Program-made: the position numbers and the translations under genes
Notes under the pieces: model-generated
The model's database searches: none
The model's input: the letters and a program-made list of their open reading frames with translations, nothing else
What the model was told of the DNA's origin: nothing
Shown here: in pieces, positions 23,689 through 41,580 of the stretch
Numbering within the stretch: position 1 is the first letter of the stretch
Layout of the letters: every line of letters starts with the position of its first letter
Assembly: GCF_027596085.1 (NCBI RefSeq)
Contig: NC_072449.1
Span: 21,016,334-21,080,333 of the forward strand
Direction: 5' to 3'
DNA length: 64,000 nt
DNA from: Anoplopoma fimbria
Lineage: Eukaryota; Chordata; Actinopteri; Perciformes; Anoplopomatidae

Positions 23689-26600
23689 GTTAACTCACAT
23701 TGTGCACATTTAAACCCAGTGCAGTTTAAATTCCTGCAGCATTCCAACACCAAAACTTTGTCCAAACACAAGTAGCAGAGACATCACACTTGTGACAGGT
23801 TCCCTTTCCTTATTACCCAGTTAATACTTAATCTATGGGAATATTATAATCTTTGACCGTACTGCAGTTAAGAGTGATATCTTGCCATAAGATTGATGGT
23901 AGAATGTGAGATATCTTCAAATAAGTACATTTTGCTGGAGAAAGTTTTATCTATCAAGGTAGTTTAGTAGCGCTGCTGTGAAAACTAGTATTCCTCATCG
24001 TGTATGTCTACTGGACGAAGGAAACATAACAGGGTTCAGGTGAGAGCAATGGGGGTCGTGACTGATTATTCTGTCAGTTCTCTCTCTCTGTGATCTGTAA
24101 ATAAGGGAGTGGCCTTTCTCATTCAGAGATGGGAATGCCCCGGAATTCCTCTCATTCCTGTCATTCCTTCAACTGTAATGTCTGGACATGTCTTCAGCTT
24201 GAGCTGAAAGAGCAATGGATCTGGAGAGAAAGTTTGGACGAGTTGTTTTTGTGTATTTTAAGGTTCATTTCAGGGCAGTGGCCTTGTGGTTGCCCCTCAA
24301 TTCTGATTGGGAATTACTTTCCTTTGTTGTTCCCAAGCTTGTTCCTTGTTTCTTTCTTTCATGATTGATCAAAACTCTTGATTGAGGGCCAAGAAGCTAC
24401 AACAAACACCGAGGTAGAGAAAGAGAGATCAGCTGAGCTAAAGGATGACAAAGAGTGCAGGGTTTTCTGGGCCTCCAGACACTGCCCCACTATGTCACAA
24501 GATGGATCCCACTGGGCATGCAGTCAAACTGCTCTTTATACCCATCTTTAGATAATCATAGCACAGTTGTCTTAGTTCACACCAGAGCTCGATCTGACAT
24601 GGAAACTAGGCCAAATGAGCCAGCTAGACAGTACTAGTTACTTGCAGCGTCCCCTGTGTGGATAAATAGCTTTTGTTCACTGGTGTCAGTGAGGAAAAGG
24701 AATGCTTAAAGACCTGATTTGTAATTGAGTTCTGTCATTAAGTTTGTGGAGGCATGGCAAAGTGCAATTTGTTCTTTCTAGAGGTATAATAAAATATATA
24801 ATCTCAATTATTTAGGGTATAAATACCTTCAATAACATATTTGATAGCATGTTGTTATCTTTGGCCCTACTGAATCATGCACTGTGTCGGTCACTTGGCA
24901 GCTGTTGCTCTCCAGTAGGCCTCAGATGTAGCTCCAGAGGTTTGGGTGTGGTTTCTCACTTGAATGACAAGGCTGGCTTCTCTGCCAGGGGACTTACAAG
25001 AAGTGAATTGCTTTGAATGCTTCCTTGTAGTTAGTTTGTGTGCCTGTTTGATCATAGGCCTACATCAGATGTTAAGAAGTGATGCATTAGGTCACATTTA
25101 GAGAAAGGAAAACAACATCATTTGGACCCGACCATGCGTTCCGTGTGATATTGGAATGTTTGGTTGAGACGACAGAAGAGAGAGGTTAGAAGTTTGTAAC
25201 TATTGGTTGTGATAATGCCATGGGGGATTTCTGGTTTGATACAACAAGGGCGTCTCAGGGCACAGTCAGCAACAAAACAGCATCACTTGATCTGGATTGG
25301 GTTGAACCTGCTTTTTGTAACTCCATTACACAGATTGTGTGTAAAGTTCTTTCAAAGTTCTTAAAAACTTCTGTCTAGTTTCAAACATTTCTAAACAATT
25401 CTCATTCTTCAAAACTTCAAAAAAATAATTAAAGCACAGCTTATCTGTAGCACCATCCAATGAAGTCACTGTAGCATCACAAGCAGTTGCAAATAGCTAA
25501 TTTAATACCTAAAACCAAACAGAAATACTTTGAAAACGTAGGTATTACTTTGTTTTCATCTTTTATTCATGCACACATGCAGGAAAGTGGGTTAAAGAGT
25601 TAGTTGTATTCCTGCAGAGTTAACCTCGTGCTATGGACACTATAGCAGCACAGGACGCTGAAGTCAATGTGGTCTGAACTTTGGCCCTCTTGTGAAAATG
25701 TCTTCACTCACAACATTTTTCTGCTTCCCGCTTCGTTCAGAGTTGAACTTTTTCACATACACGTAACTTGCAATCAGCCTCATCTTCCTGCCCTCCTTTC
25801 CTTTCCATACCCCCCATCACCATGTGGTAGATCTGTGGTCCTCCAGGGCCTGATCCTAGGTCATGTGACTGCCTCCCACCACTCTGGAGTTGCCCCCCCT
25901 GTCACCACAGCAACATGAACGTTCTGGCTAACATGCTGTGACATCAGTGACCTTCCTCCCCCATTTGCAATCTCTTTTCTTTTTCTCATTCCATCATCTT
26001 CCCCCCCCCCCCCCTTTCTCTCTACTGAGTTTCTGACTGTTGTCATCAATTCTCTACATTCTGTCATTTCTGCCACCTCTTTCTTACAAATTGGTTTGTT
26101 ATTCCCTACTAGGGATTTGTCACTTTGTGAGAACTGAAGAGGGTTTTTAGATAGACACCATGTTACTGCTTATAAAGTTACTTACTCCTCTTCATTCTCT
26201 CTCCGCTTGCCTCCTTCCTTCCCCCAGTCCAGATTTATCATCAATATTTTCTCTGGAGGCAGGGTTATGCAACATCTCTTTCATAACCTGAGCATCCAGG
26301 GGGCAGAAAAAGAAACCTTGTGGGAGAGATGCTAAAAAAGGAAGAGCTGAAGTTGTCATATATAGTGAGATGTACGTGTGAGATGCCTTACTGCCTTATT
26401 TATATGAGCTCTGAGGATATAGGTGTTTGTCATCTTGTTCTTATCTGGGGACAGTTAGTATGGGTATCTCCCACATTTCCAACCCAACATATGGTAATAA
26501 TGGCCCTGACAATGCCAAAATGTCATGTTCATAACTTTCCTAAAACCACCACATTATCAAAAACAAGAAATCAGCCCATCCATACAGTAAATCACCTACT

Positions 26601-28229
26601 GGATAATGCCCACCTGGGCAGAGAATGAAGTCACTCTCTGTGCTTTGTTTACGGGGCTGGGCTGGTCGTGCATGCCTCCTAGTGCATGTGAGTTCCAGTG
26701 TTTGTACCCCACTGGCTTGCTCATGGCTGCCTTTCTGCACTGCAGTCATTAGGTGACTGACAGCAACTTCGCCAACACCTTCTCACTCTCAACTCATCAA
26801 ATACCGCTGCTCGAGCCGTGCCCTGTGGCATCAGATATTGACTTCTAGCGTCACTTTTCAACATGTCGGGAAGGCGTGTAGCTACATGCATAGTGTCCTT
26901 ACAAAATAAACCATCATCTTCACAGGTCACCCAGTGACAAACAAGTCACGTGACAAGCAACTCAGGTGATAAGACGTACTTTTAGTTTAGCACGGGACAC
27001 AAACATTGGTTTCTTGGACAAAAGTTAATTTTGTTTGACCCCCGCTCTATGCAGACTCTTCTGGAATTAAAAGCTATAGGAAGTCAGTACATACATACAG
27101 TATAATACACAAATAAAGTTTACCCTTAAAAGTTGAAAAAATATCTCTGGGAAAGTTTAGAAAGTGACACAGTTAGAAAGAATTTACTCTGTTAAAATGG
27201 GATTTGGAGGTTGTTCTTTATTTACATTTTTTTCCTTCAAAGTTTATTATCATTATTATTTTCTACAATTACACCGCAGCCAAGGTATCAAATCATGTTT
27301 ATTTACCGTTCGTAAACATTTTCCAAATATGGTCCTATCAGGAAATGGGCAAATGAGCGTGCTGCACTGCTGACTGTTCACTTAGTTTAGCCTGTAAAGT
27401 TACACAGGAGCCCCACCCAGAATGCCTTTCTGCCTCATACACCAACACACTCCAGCAGGAAGTGAGCGTGACGCAGCAGTCAGAACCAAACATTCATACC
27501 TCCACAGCCAAATCAGTGTCAACACCTCACACCAGGTTACTAAGTCATGAGTCACACATTGGTCTCTTTCATTTTCGCCAAAACCACTGTGATGTTTTTG
27601 TGCTGACAATGTGCAGTGTGTGTATGTGTAATTACACCTGCATTTTCTCATTGTTATTACATGTTGTAGAAGTAGCCGATGCACCAGAAATGACCCATTA
27701 TATTTATTTCTGGGAATTTTGGAGACGCTGGGCTCGGAGGAAATTACTCATATCCTGTGCGGAGCTGGAAGAGGAAGTCTCTTGTGACACTGGGAATCTC
27801 CAGTCTACTGACCCACATCACTGGGCTCTGGATCCTGCAGCACTTGGACTACCAGCACTATTGCTTTGCAGTGTTAAAGTAAATACTTTATGGCCTATGG
27901 AAATTTGAATTGTAATCATAATTCTGATGTCATTTATTGGAGAACATTTTTTATAATAATTTTGTTTATATTCAGTGACTTTCTCATCATTTTTTTTTAT
28001 GTTTCAAATAATAGGCTAGCAGACCTTTTCTTCCCTGACTTTTGCCATGCATTTATAACTTTCTTGGCATTTCCATCAGTTTTTTTTAATCACAGGAATA
28101 GCATGAATCTGTCACCTGCATGCACAAACATGCGGCTCCTTGTGCGCATAATAGTAGAGCACAAGGTATGAACAACTAACCAAAACATTGCTTCATAGGG
28201 CCAATACTGGCCAAACAAGGTATCTTTAG
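23685..28229. other. Intergenic sequence with a poly(C) tract
   Basis: A run of about 14 C residues lies at about 26,001-26,014 within a pyrimidine-rich stretch (25,950-26,030). Open frames elsewhere, such as around 27,462-27,908, have no recognised domain. No gene is supported. Confidence 0.45.
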
Positions 28230-28312
28230 GGTGCCTAATAGTGCATTCTGCAAATTTCCTCGCTGCGGGACAAATAAAGGATTATCTTATCTTATCTTAT
28301 CTTATTCATGCA
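28230..28312 (+). mobile_element. Rex1/CR1-like LINE 3' tail
   Basis: AAATTTCCTCGCTGCGGGAC is followed by AAATAAAGGATT and a four-unit (TTATC)n terminal repeat ending at about 28,307. It is the same tail as at 16,960-17,060 in the opposite orientation. Only the 3' end is present, as usual for truncated LINE copies. Confidence 0.65.
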
Positions 28313-29744
28313 ATGTTGGCACAATGTAAGGAACAGGGAAGCCCTCTTTTATCCGTATTTGGGAGCATTCATCGTATATTCTACTACTAACTTTATAGTC
28401 ACACCTGATATAGTATATCTTAAATTCCCACACTTGGTATTGCTATCTGAATTTTTTTTATAGTAGTGCCAATGTAGGATTTTATTTAGATTACTGCCAG
28501 TTATAGTGGCTTTACGGCCAAATTTCCAGCAGCTTGTTGAAACATTTGTACTTCTTTGTGGGAGTTAGGGCAGCTGTCTGAAATTCCCAATATCTCAGAC
28601 TCTGAATTTAGAGTCAGAGGCTGACGTGACTTGATTTTCCCACTGGGTTGCATGTGATAATGGTCTGATTGATATGACGTGAATAAGGGATATAACTCTT
28701 AAGGTAAATTCTAGTACTTCAGCCATATTGGATACAATAGCAGGGTTGTGCGTGGTATCCAATTTGAGACCATTTTAGCTATTTCTCAATTTTCCTCCAT
28801 TATGACAGATCACAGTCTTAGTGGTGTGATCTAACTTCTCCAGTGTCTCCCTGTGAAAATCACATCCAGTCCTGCTCACTGTTCTTTGAAGGTGTCAAAA
28901 TGATATTTGCAGTGTATTTGTGCTCATATGCAAATATCTTGCAGTGCTACAGGCACAATAAGATAACTGAAAAGCATGTCAACAGATGGGAGCTGCACAT
29001 AAATCTGGAGCTCTCTGCTCCTTTCTGCCTTTGGCATGGTGTGCTTGGTTACAAAGTAATTTGCTGATCAATGGGTGTGCTCAAATTCACTGTCTGGCTG
29101 CTGAGATTTCAGTGTGTCCTAATCCTGCTGCCTGTGGGCTTTTACCAAAAGAAAACACTAGGATAGATAAAATATACAACCCCAGAGAGATACATTTTTT
29201 TCATCATCACAGGCATTGAAATCAAAAGCAGAAGGTGGGACAAAACCTACGGTTCCCTGAGAAGATTTCACACTGACTGGCTTCATGTGGAGCCAGAATC
29301 TTGGACTTGATGCTGCAGTTTTACTAAAACAAGTAACCATGGGCAACGTATGAGCCTCGAGTACAGCTCTGAATAAACTGCACAAAATATAACGCACGAT
29401 GCTGTCCACAATCTTTGTCACACCTGTCATGTGATGTGACACTGAATGGTGTCCAGTGTTGGTGATCATTACGCTGACAGGAAGGAAGGGTGTCTCCATC
29501 TAAGACTTCCTGTCCCGCTGTGTGACTCAGTGTCGGTCCTTGTGCTGCTCTTTTCCTTTCCCCTTCACTCTTCTTTCCTCCCTGCCCCTGGGCAAGCCTA
29601 AGACTATCCTAACTTGCTTCTCTCACTCACATTTTTCTTCATTTTCTTTATTAGCTGCGGTTGGACAACAGCATGTTATTGACTAGCAAGATACATTTTT
29701 CATTAAAATATATAACTTATAACTTCAGCTCTTTCAGCCTGTTT
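28313..29744. other. Intergenic sequence, nothing recognised
   Basis: No coding exon or repeat family that I can support. A 113-codon minus-strand frame at 29,158-29,499 has no familiar motif and is treated as chance. Confidence 0.45.
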
Positions 29745-30115
29745 ATCCTTTGCAGGAGGCTTTTCCCCCCATGTGTTTGATTAGAAGATCGATACTATTC
29801 CCGTGTGTACACCGTTAATATAAGTCTACTTCCACCAGCCGATTAGCTTAGCTTAGGACAATTTACTGTCGGCGCACATGATGACAGGACTCCAGTATGT
29901 CATTTTGCCCAAAAGGTAGTCCAGAACACAATCCCTGTAAAACAACAACAACAATAAATAAGTTATTGTTTTTACACTGTTGTTTCTGAACAGATTGAAC
30001 AAACAAGATATGATGTGAAAATGAGTGAGCTTTAAAGGTACTGGTATGTTGTAGCCTTCAGACATTGCCAGGCTAGCTGTTTCCCCTTTGTTTCCAGTCT
30101 TTATGCTAACCAGCT
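29745..30115 (-). repeat. Mid-repetitive teleost element, copy 2
   Basis: It shares blocks with the copy at 11,355-11,720. The left end holds a 'GATTAGCTTAGCTTAG' block and the right end a 'CCAGTCTTTATGCTAACCAG' block. The inner part has GAGCTTTAAAGGTACTGG and GCCAGGCTAGCTGTTTCCCC. Orientation is uncertain because both ends carry GCTTAGC-type motifs. Confidence 0.5.
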
Positions 30116-31689
<1,574 letters not shown>

Positions 31690-31848
31690 AACACAAACTC
31701 AACACAATTATTCCAATGCCAGTATCATGTACTTGTATTATTCATTGTAATTAGTCTACACCTTCACGTTTGATGTTGTATAACAGCAATACCCGACAGG
31801 CCTTTCTGGTGTTCATCTGTCAGTCTCTCTGCTCCCCTCGCTGTCGTC

Positions 31849-31896
31849 CCTCCTCCTCCTCCTCCTCCTCCTCCTCCTCCTCCTCCTCCTCCTCCT
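31849..31896. repeat. (TCC)n trinucleotide microsatellite
   Basis: About 16 pure TCC units. A serine-rich open frame across it is an artefact of the repeat. Confidence 0.95.
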
Positions 31897-34800
31897 ACTA
31901 TCCGGCTGATTTGCTTTCAACCCGCCTGCCTATACTTGTCTACATCTCAAGCTTTCCATCTTTCTCAGAAGCAACTTGCCCCCAGCCTACCTGAGTCATC
32001 AGGCCTTTCTTAAGCCAGAATAACGCAGAAGTCAACTCATACCTTCTTCCCACATGTCCAACCAGCCATATGGAAGTTTTTCTCTTTGCCTTGTCGGTTC
32101 AGCGAGCCGTACTTTCTCACTCTGTCTACCTTTTCTCTCTTTCTCCTTCTTATTGTTTTGTGTTCAAAGATTCTTGGGGTATCATTTCAATCTGATCTGA
32201 TCGTGGCAATGAACACAAGCAGTTCGACAATCAGACCGAACTGAGGAAGCCTTTTGGTCGAGAGGCAAAACTCCTTCAAGAATCTAGTCCAGTTGCCCTT
32301 GACTCAGCAAATCTGGATAGACAATCGGATGTTTATATGTATTTGGTATAGGGAAAGCAAATGAAAGGTTGAATTATTACCCAAACTGTGCTTTTCAAAC
32401 ATCTTTCACAGTTTAAAGACCAACTTCCTGGTTCCAACTTTGATGTCACATACATTTACTCGCTTTGGTTGAACCTCCAAATAAAGTGGTTTAGATAATC
32501 TGACTAAACAGTTTTTTAGTTTACAACCTGTCTGATTGTCAGACCTCTTGCCCTGCCAGACTTTGTCGTCTTTCCTGTGATGCCAGATCTCATCAGTAAC
32601 TTTGGTGAGTTCAATGGTAACATAACTGATATAAAGCATAGACAAAACATATAAGAAAATTCTGTATATAATAATATATCAGAAGAAGTTGTAATAAACC
32701 AAACATATTTTTACGCAATAATTTGGCTTTGACAAAAAAAGTGGACTTAATATTCACAATGATAGATGACACATCTGAGCAAGATTTCCGTGTGCTTATT
32801 GGTTTTCATAAATAATTGGAAACAATGGATTCCTGGAACTGTTTACATTTTTGTTTTTTACAATAGCAGGCAATTGTGATTTGTAGATAAGAAGTCCAAA
32901 CTTGCAAAACCACTGCTATTGTCCTTTAACCTTTTCCTTGTTTGCTTGTCTGCGCGTCTGTCCTTCAGTCTGTGTTTTATACCTGCGTAGACTTGCAGCT
33001 GAGCCAGACTGCATGAAAAGGGAAGGTCACTGAAATCAAAGTACTCTAAAGCTCCCACGCTTCTACTCTAGTCAGGCTCTCTCTCTCACCAATTAGGCAG
33101 ATCACATAAAAACCATTTACCTCGCTGTCTCAGGACACCACCGGGGTAAACGATCAACAACATGGTGTTTTCTTTAGGAATGTGGGGAGGGACAGATTGT
33201 AAACCCCCTTGGCACAAATCCTCCACCCCCACCGCATCTTGTGCCACAATGGCTGCTAACTGTCGAATGTGGTAACATGGATGAAGGCACAGCTGGAGGA
33301 GAAATGGAAAGAGACGTACAAAGAGAGGGGTGGAGAGGGAGACGAGGCAGTTTGAAGCCAGTTAACTGAGACTGTTTTTGATGTTTTTTCAGCCAGTCAG
33401 TCGGATACAGGCGGGGAAAAAGTGAGAGACAGACACACGCGGAGGGAGGTGAAGGATAAAGACACACAGGACAGGCACGGGGACAAAAGCAACGGCATTT
33501 AATATGAAACAGAATTTCAGAGGTAGCCTACTAGCTTAGTCACCATGACAACAACACACTTAGACCAGCATTTAATTGGTGCTGTCTGCACTTGTCTGTT
33601 GTATCTCCATCCAGCTCCCTCTGTGTACAGTAATTACACTGTGATTTGTGGGTATCGTGTACCAGCACAGACCTGCCTACGACATGGTATATATTATTAT
33701 GTTCGGTTTGTAAAGTTGTACTGTAATATGTGACTGCCACTTCAGATTAGGCTTGAATTTTTAGATCACCAAAATGATAACTAACCATTAAGTGCAAAGT
33801 TCAGGAATATGCTGCCTGTACTGTACACACTGAATTAGATAGTTATTTTACCAGGCAGTGTTTAAAGATTTAGGAGTGCATTGTGAGAGTCAGTTTGATA
33901 CCGGCTTCTTGAAAAGTCAGATCAGACAGGGCTAATTGTGAGAAAAGATACTCTGGTTCTGTGTAACGAGAGCAAGGGTTTATACTAGTTTGTACTTGCA
34001 TTTGTGAGATAATGGGCATCACATGTTTATATCCTATCCTGTTTAACTCCTAAAAGCTGCTAGTACCGGACAAAAGGATTAGCTGTCTGCTCATTTTCCA
34101 GATCCAAATTTAAATTCAGTGTAGATTTTTTGTTTGAATGTTGCGACCAACAGCAATCTTTCCCTGTCCAGTCCATCATTTACATAAATAGTGCATATTC
34201 CAGAGTAATAAGCAATTAGTCACAGGTTTTCATGTTGGGACTCGCATGCAAAGTAAGTGATGTGATCCACAGGTCTGACTATGACTTGGCACAAAATCTG
34301 GAGAGCGAAAGAAAGTCTGGAGAGCTTAAAACAGAAGATGGTGTTTTTTGGTTTTGACATTTCTCTTCAAGCATGTCTGGTGTTCAGCCTCTGTCTAATC
34401 ATTCTTTGTTTAGGATTTCAGTATTTGGAGTAATAGCTGTTCATAGACGTGCACAAAACATTTGGGAAAAGTGAATGCCGTGGTTGGCAACAGCAATTTA
34501 TTGTTTTTCAAGGTGCAAAGCTCTGAGTGTGTCTCTCAGGCCCCCCACGGGTTATTTGTCTATTTTCAGAGAACTGTAGGCGGTTAGGAGCAAATATTCA
34601 AGCCAGGACAAGATGAGATGTTCTGTTAAGAATGTAACAGCTGCAGTGACAGAGATGTACATGCATGAGGAGAAGACTATAAGCAGATAAAAAAATCAAC
34701 GTTTTAACAGACATAAAGGATAAAAGGAGCTTGCATGTAAAGGAATACAAACAATAAACTAAGCTATAGGCTATTCTTGTATCCGGCAAGCTTTCATTGA

Positions 34801-35617
34801 TTTGTTTTAATCAACTTGATACAAATTTCATGAGAATTGCTTATAGACGTTAATTTTGCCTTGAATGATCTGATAAGTAAGGGTCCAAGATAGATGCAAA
34901 TGTTACCCTTAAGTTGGAAATTCCCACATTTGCAGACAGTTAGGTCTAACTGGGCTTTACCTGACCCCAAACACAATTCACATATCTTCGTTTGTTAAAG
35001 GCAAATCAAAGGAATGTCGTTTTTTTCATGCAAAGCCCTAATAACTTATAAAACATGAGATATTTCCTTATGCTCATTATTTTGTCTCTTTCATTTAATG
35101 TGTGAGCCTGTAAGTTTGTGGCAACTTTACTACTTTTATACATATTGAAAAGAAGAAGATATTGGATATTGCAGTTGTTATTATTATTATTAGTTTGCGC
35201 CCATGGGGTCTGTGGGACCCCAAAACAACAAGGTAGTTTAGTCAACAAAACACAAGCGTTAATAGAAAAACGAGGAGAAAATAGCAACCGTTCATCAAAA
35301 ACATACAGTAGGTGTTTTGATGTAAAAACACCCAGACTCAGCTGTGCATTCCTGTGAAGTGAATTCATTCCCCACGCCTCCTGGGGCACACACACCAACG
35401 CACTTACTTACACTCACACACATTCTCTCTCTCTCATGAACATGTACACACACACACACACACACACTGCAGAGTATTATGGCTGTGTCTGAGCCTGCAG
35501 TTGATAAGATAGGGTTGGGTTGCACAGCTTGCAGGCAGATACTATTGTAGCCGTTGACAGGAAACTGAAACAGGGTGGGATGGTGCGGCTCCAAATCTAC
35601 ATGCCTGTTTGTGTCCG

Positions 35618-35653
<36 letters not shown>

Positions 35654-36289
35654 GTGCTTGTTTGAACGTTTGCCCTCTCCCCTCCTGTCAAACGCTGGCC
35701 AAATAGTTTCCCTAAATATACAGTTTTCCCTAGATGAATGCCTCATCTCACTCGTGGGCTGAGTGGGCTCCTGTGCTCTGCATGAATGAATGTGTCTGCC
35801 CCCCCCAAAAAAGAGAAGAGAGAGAGAGGAACCATACTGCAGGGTCACTCTGCATTCTGCCATTTGGCCACCAGACGGGACAGTGGGGGCGACTGTACTA
35901 GCTGGCACTATTGTATTCTATTGAATGAAGGCCCTGTCACAGACCCACAAACACACTGACCTAGCTCTGTTTTCTATCCAAGTCACTGGGTTCAAGTGCT
36001 GCATTGTGAATTATTTATGATATAAGCACATGTGATTCTCGCATATTTCATGTGCTCATTGTAACAAGTGTGAAAAACAAGAACTTCACATCTAGTGCAT
36101 GTGATAAACTTATAAATAGGCTCATGTGTTGTTGGACATTTTGCCAGTGAAATATGATATTTCACTAACCCTTGTCACATCACAAAACAGGTTTACTTTT
36201 CAACTGTGATTTGTGACAGTTTTTGAAAGCACAGACCAATATTGTCCTACAGAAAGGGGCGTCATATGAGATAACGCTTTTGTGTCACT
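31897..36289. other. Intergenic sequence with CA and GT tracts
   Basis: CA repeat at about 35,449-35,467 and GT repeat at about 35,621-35,652. Several open frames, the longest on the minus strand at 35,006-35,398, lack any recognisable domain. Confidence 0.45.
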
Positions 36290-36800
36290 CTAGACCAATG
36301 TTTACCAAACAATTTCTCTGGGGACTCACTTTTTAAAATGACAAACCATCGTGACCCAGTTCCCCCATGCCTAATCTTTAAATCATGAAGAGCGAATCTG
36401 TGAGTTAATGAGGGTCTTTTTTACAGCAATTTCCGCATCTTGAATAATTAAACTAGACATTTTGAAGAGATATATGTTTGATAAATCCCAGCTTTGTTTT
36501 ATGCATTAGTTAAATACTTTGTAAACGAGGACAAATAAATGCATTTAGGCAGAGTTAACAGGGTATCTAAAGAATGAGATACCCCTAATTTTCATCAGTT
36601 AAACAAACACAATCCAGCCTAACATATTAGATTTAGTGTTAGACTACAATTATCCAAACATTAAAGCTCTGCCATGTGGTTCAAAGGTATACTGCAGATA
36701 TAAATGTTATATAAAATCTGCAAAATGATTTGGCAACCCAAATAAAATCTCCTGCAACCCACCTGCTCTAGAGTGTATCGACAGGGGTTTCTGAGAGAAC
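36290..36800. mobile_element. Degenerate hAT-like non-autonomous repeat
   Basis: The left part reads GACCAATGTTTACCAAACAA, GGGGACTCACTTTTTAAAAT and ACCATCGTGACCCA. The right part reads GGCAACCCAAATAAAATC and CTGCAACCCACC. Paired 'gacccac / gcaacccac' phrases are typical of fish hAT-derived elements. No transposase is left; family and limits are approximate. Confidence 0.4.
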
Positions 36801-37454
36801 CACTTGTGTAGCATATAGTGAATAAAAAAATGTCAAGGACTGAGGGAAAGCTGTGGGGATATTCACAGGATACAAGGTCAGGTGTTGACCCACATATCAT
36901 CCACTGATGATGTTTATGACTATCTAACCAAATCCAGACAAACCCAGTGCGGGACATTACAGTAGATTTGGTGTGTCGACACTATCATTTTTTTCCCATC
37001 TAGTTCATTCTTCTCCTCACCGCATGCGCAAAACTAAGAGGTATGTAATAGCGCAGAGCACTTTGTGTATCGAATCCAAATACAACCTGCATTCGAGGGA
37101 CAACGGCAGGCAAAATTAACTCTGCAGTGTTGATATGTGAAAGGATGTTATGGTGAAGTGTTCCATTAGGCTGTGGGGGTCACAGTAAAACATCTCGTCT
37201 GGGAGAGGAGCTTCTCTTCCAATGTGCCATCCTCAGAGAGAGGGAGATAAAGGAGAGGTTAGCTGAGTGGGGATAGATGACTCACAGTGTGTAGGTGCAG
37301 GAAAAATAGATTAGAGTCCTCTGGACCCTCAGGCTTTTTATTTTATCTCGTATTTATCTTGTGAGAGAGAAAGAAAGGTGCAAAAAGGACTGTTGCTCGG
37401 AGCAACGTGACAGCTAAAAGCCATCTGGCTATGTATCTATGTATGTAAGTATTT

Positions 37455-40117
<2,663 letters not shown>

Positions 40118-41186
40118 AGCTGTTTCTTTATTTATCTTCACTACAAAGATATCGCTTATCATGCAGTTTGGAGAAAATTTGTTTCTTGACTGTGTCTTCT
40201 CTGATTTACCTGTCAGCTGGTTTCGTGCGTGTGGGTTTGCACTATGTGAGACAACTAAACAAAGATTTTTTTTGTTTGTATCCTCTGAGGGTAAATGATA
40301 CAAACAGACACAAACAATCACTTTACAATGTACCAACATTCCTGCGTCCTCTGTCTCTTTTCACACCTCCTCCACAAATAAAAGGTTCTGATGTGATTCG
40401 CACCACAATAGCTTTATTCTTCTCCCTGCTTCCATATCACAATCTGTCCTTTTTGTTGTTTCGGTTCCTATAAAGACTTTCTGCGACCAGATGACTTGAC
40501 TGAAGCTGCAGGGTAAATGGCAAGTCTGTTGTTGCTTGTGTGTTAGTAAGTGGAAAGACAGAGAGGTGCGAACCTCGGGACTTGTGTCTTGTCGGAACTC
40601 CCATAGGTAAGCAATTATCCCTAATTACAGCCAACATATTGCTAATGAGTCTCAGTTGTTACAGCTATTTACCTAAAATGCAATAATTAATCTTTAGCTG
40701 CAGGGAAAAATTACCGAGGGAGATGTTTCAGAATCCATCAGTTAATCAGTTTTAACACTGAATTCATGAAAGAAAAATTCACTTTGCAGTTCTGGTGAAG
40801 TTCTATATCACCCTCTTTCCCTCCAGCGGTGTGAAGAAACTGAAGAGGAAAGACACATATTCACAAGTTATTCCCCATTGTCAATTGAAACTTTCAACTG
40901 CAGACTCCACTCCATAGTTCCCAGGGAGGAAGTGATGCCATCACCTCTTCCTGTTGGAGTTGGATTTGTTGGTCCACATGGTGTGTATGTGGAGTATGTG
41001 AACATGCTAATGTGCTTAGATGGTTATAACTCAGTTTGAATTTATTGACCTCTTCCTCCTCAGAGTTTGATTGATTGAAGACAGGGGTAGCTTTCCTTCT
41101 CTATTTGTTTTAAATTGTTCTCTTACTTAACCCATGAATGTATTTATATGTCGCTCATGCTGCAGATACCCTTAGTCTTTTAATAA
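40118..41186. other. Intergenic sequence, nothing recognised
   Basis: No coding exon or repeat family supported. Confidence 0.45.
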
Positions 41187-41197
41187 ATAATTAATTA

Positions 41198-41568
41198 TCC
41201 ATCCATCCATTTTCCGTAACCTGCTTATCCAGTTAAGGGTCGCAGGGGTGCTGGAGCCGATCTCAGCTGTCAATGGGCGAAGGCAGGGTACACCCTGGAC
41301 AGGTCGCCAGTCTGCCGCAGGGCAGACATATAGAGACAAACAACCATTCACACTCACATCCACACCTACGGGCAATTTAGAGTCTTCAATGCACCTAAGC
41401 TGCATGTCTTTGGACTGTGGGAGGAAGCCGGAGAACCCGGAGAGAACCCACGCTGACACAGGGAGAACATGCAAACTCCACACAGAAGGTTGTCCAGCCC
41501 GGGAATTGAACCCTGGTCCCTCTTGCTGTGAGGCGACAGTGCTAACCACTACACCACCGTGCAGCCCC
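41198..41568 (-). mobile_element. Short non-LTR retroelement (LINE 3' end) with ATCC tail and target-site duplication
   Basis: The plus strand begins CCATCCATCCATTTTCCGTA, then has CGCAGGGGTGCTGGAGCC, TACACCCTGGACAGGTCGCC, CATGTCTTTGGACTGTGGGA and GAACATGCAAACTCCACACA, and ends ACACCACCGTGCAGCCCC. This roughly 370-bp block is one of the most abundant fish repeats, and the GGAT-type 3' tail on the minus strand fits a non-LTR element of the RTE/Rex type. Flanks carry ATAATTAATTAT (41187-41198) and ATAGTTAATTAT (41569-41580), an 11-of-12 match that looks like the target-site duplication. Open frames on both strands are repeat artefacts. The family name is uncertain. Confidence 0.75.
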
Positions 41569-41580
41569 ATAGTTAATTAT

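Noticed and set aside
29158..29499. 113-codon minus-strand frame
   Set aside because: No recognisable domain or repeat relation; the length is within what chance gives in a 64-kb window.
35006..35398. 130-codon minus-strand frame
   Set aside because: Low-complexity asparagine run and no family signature.
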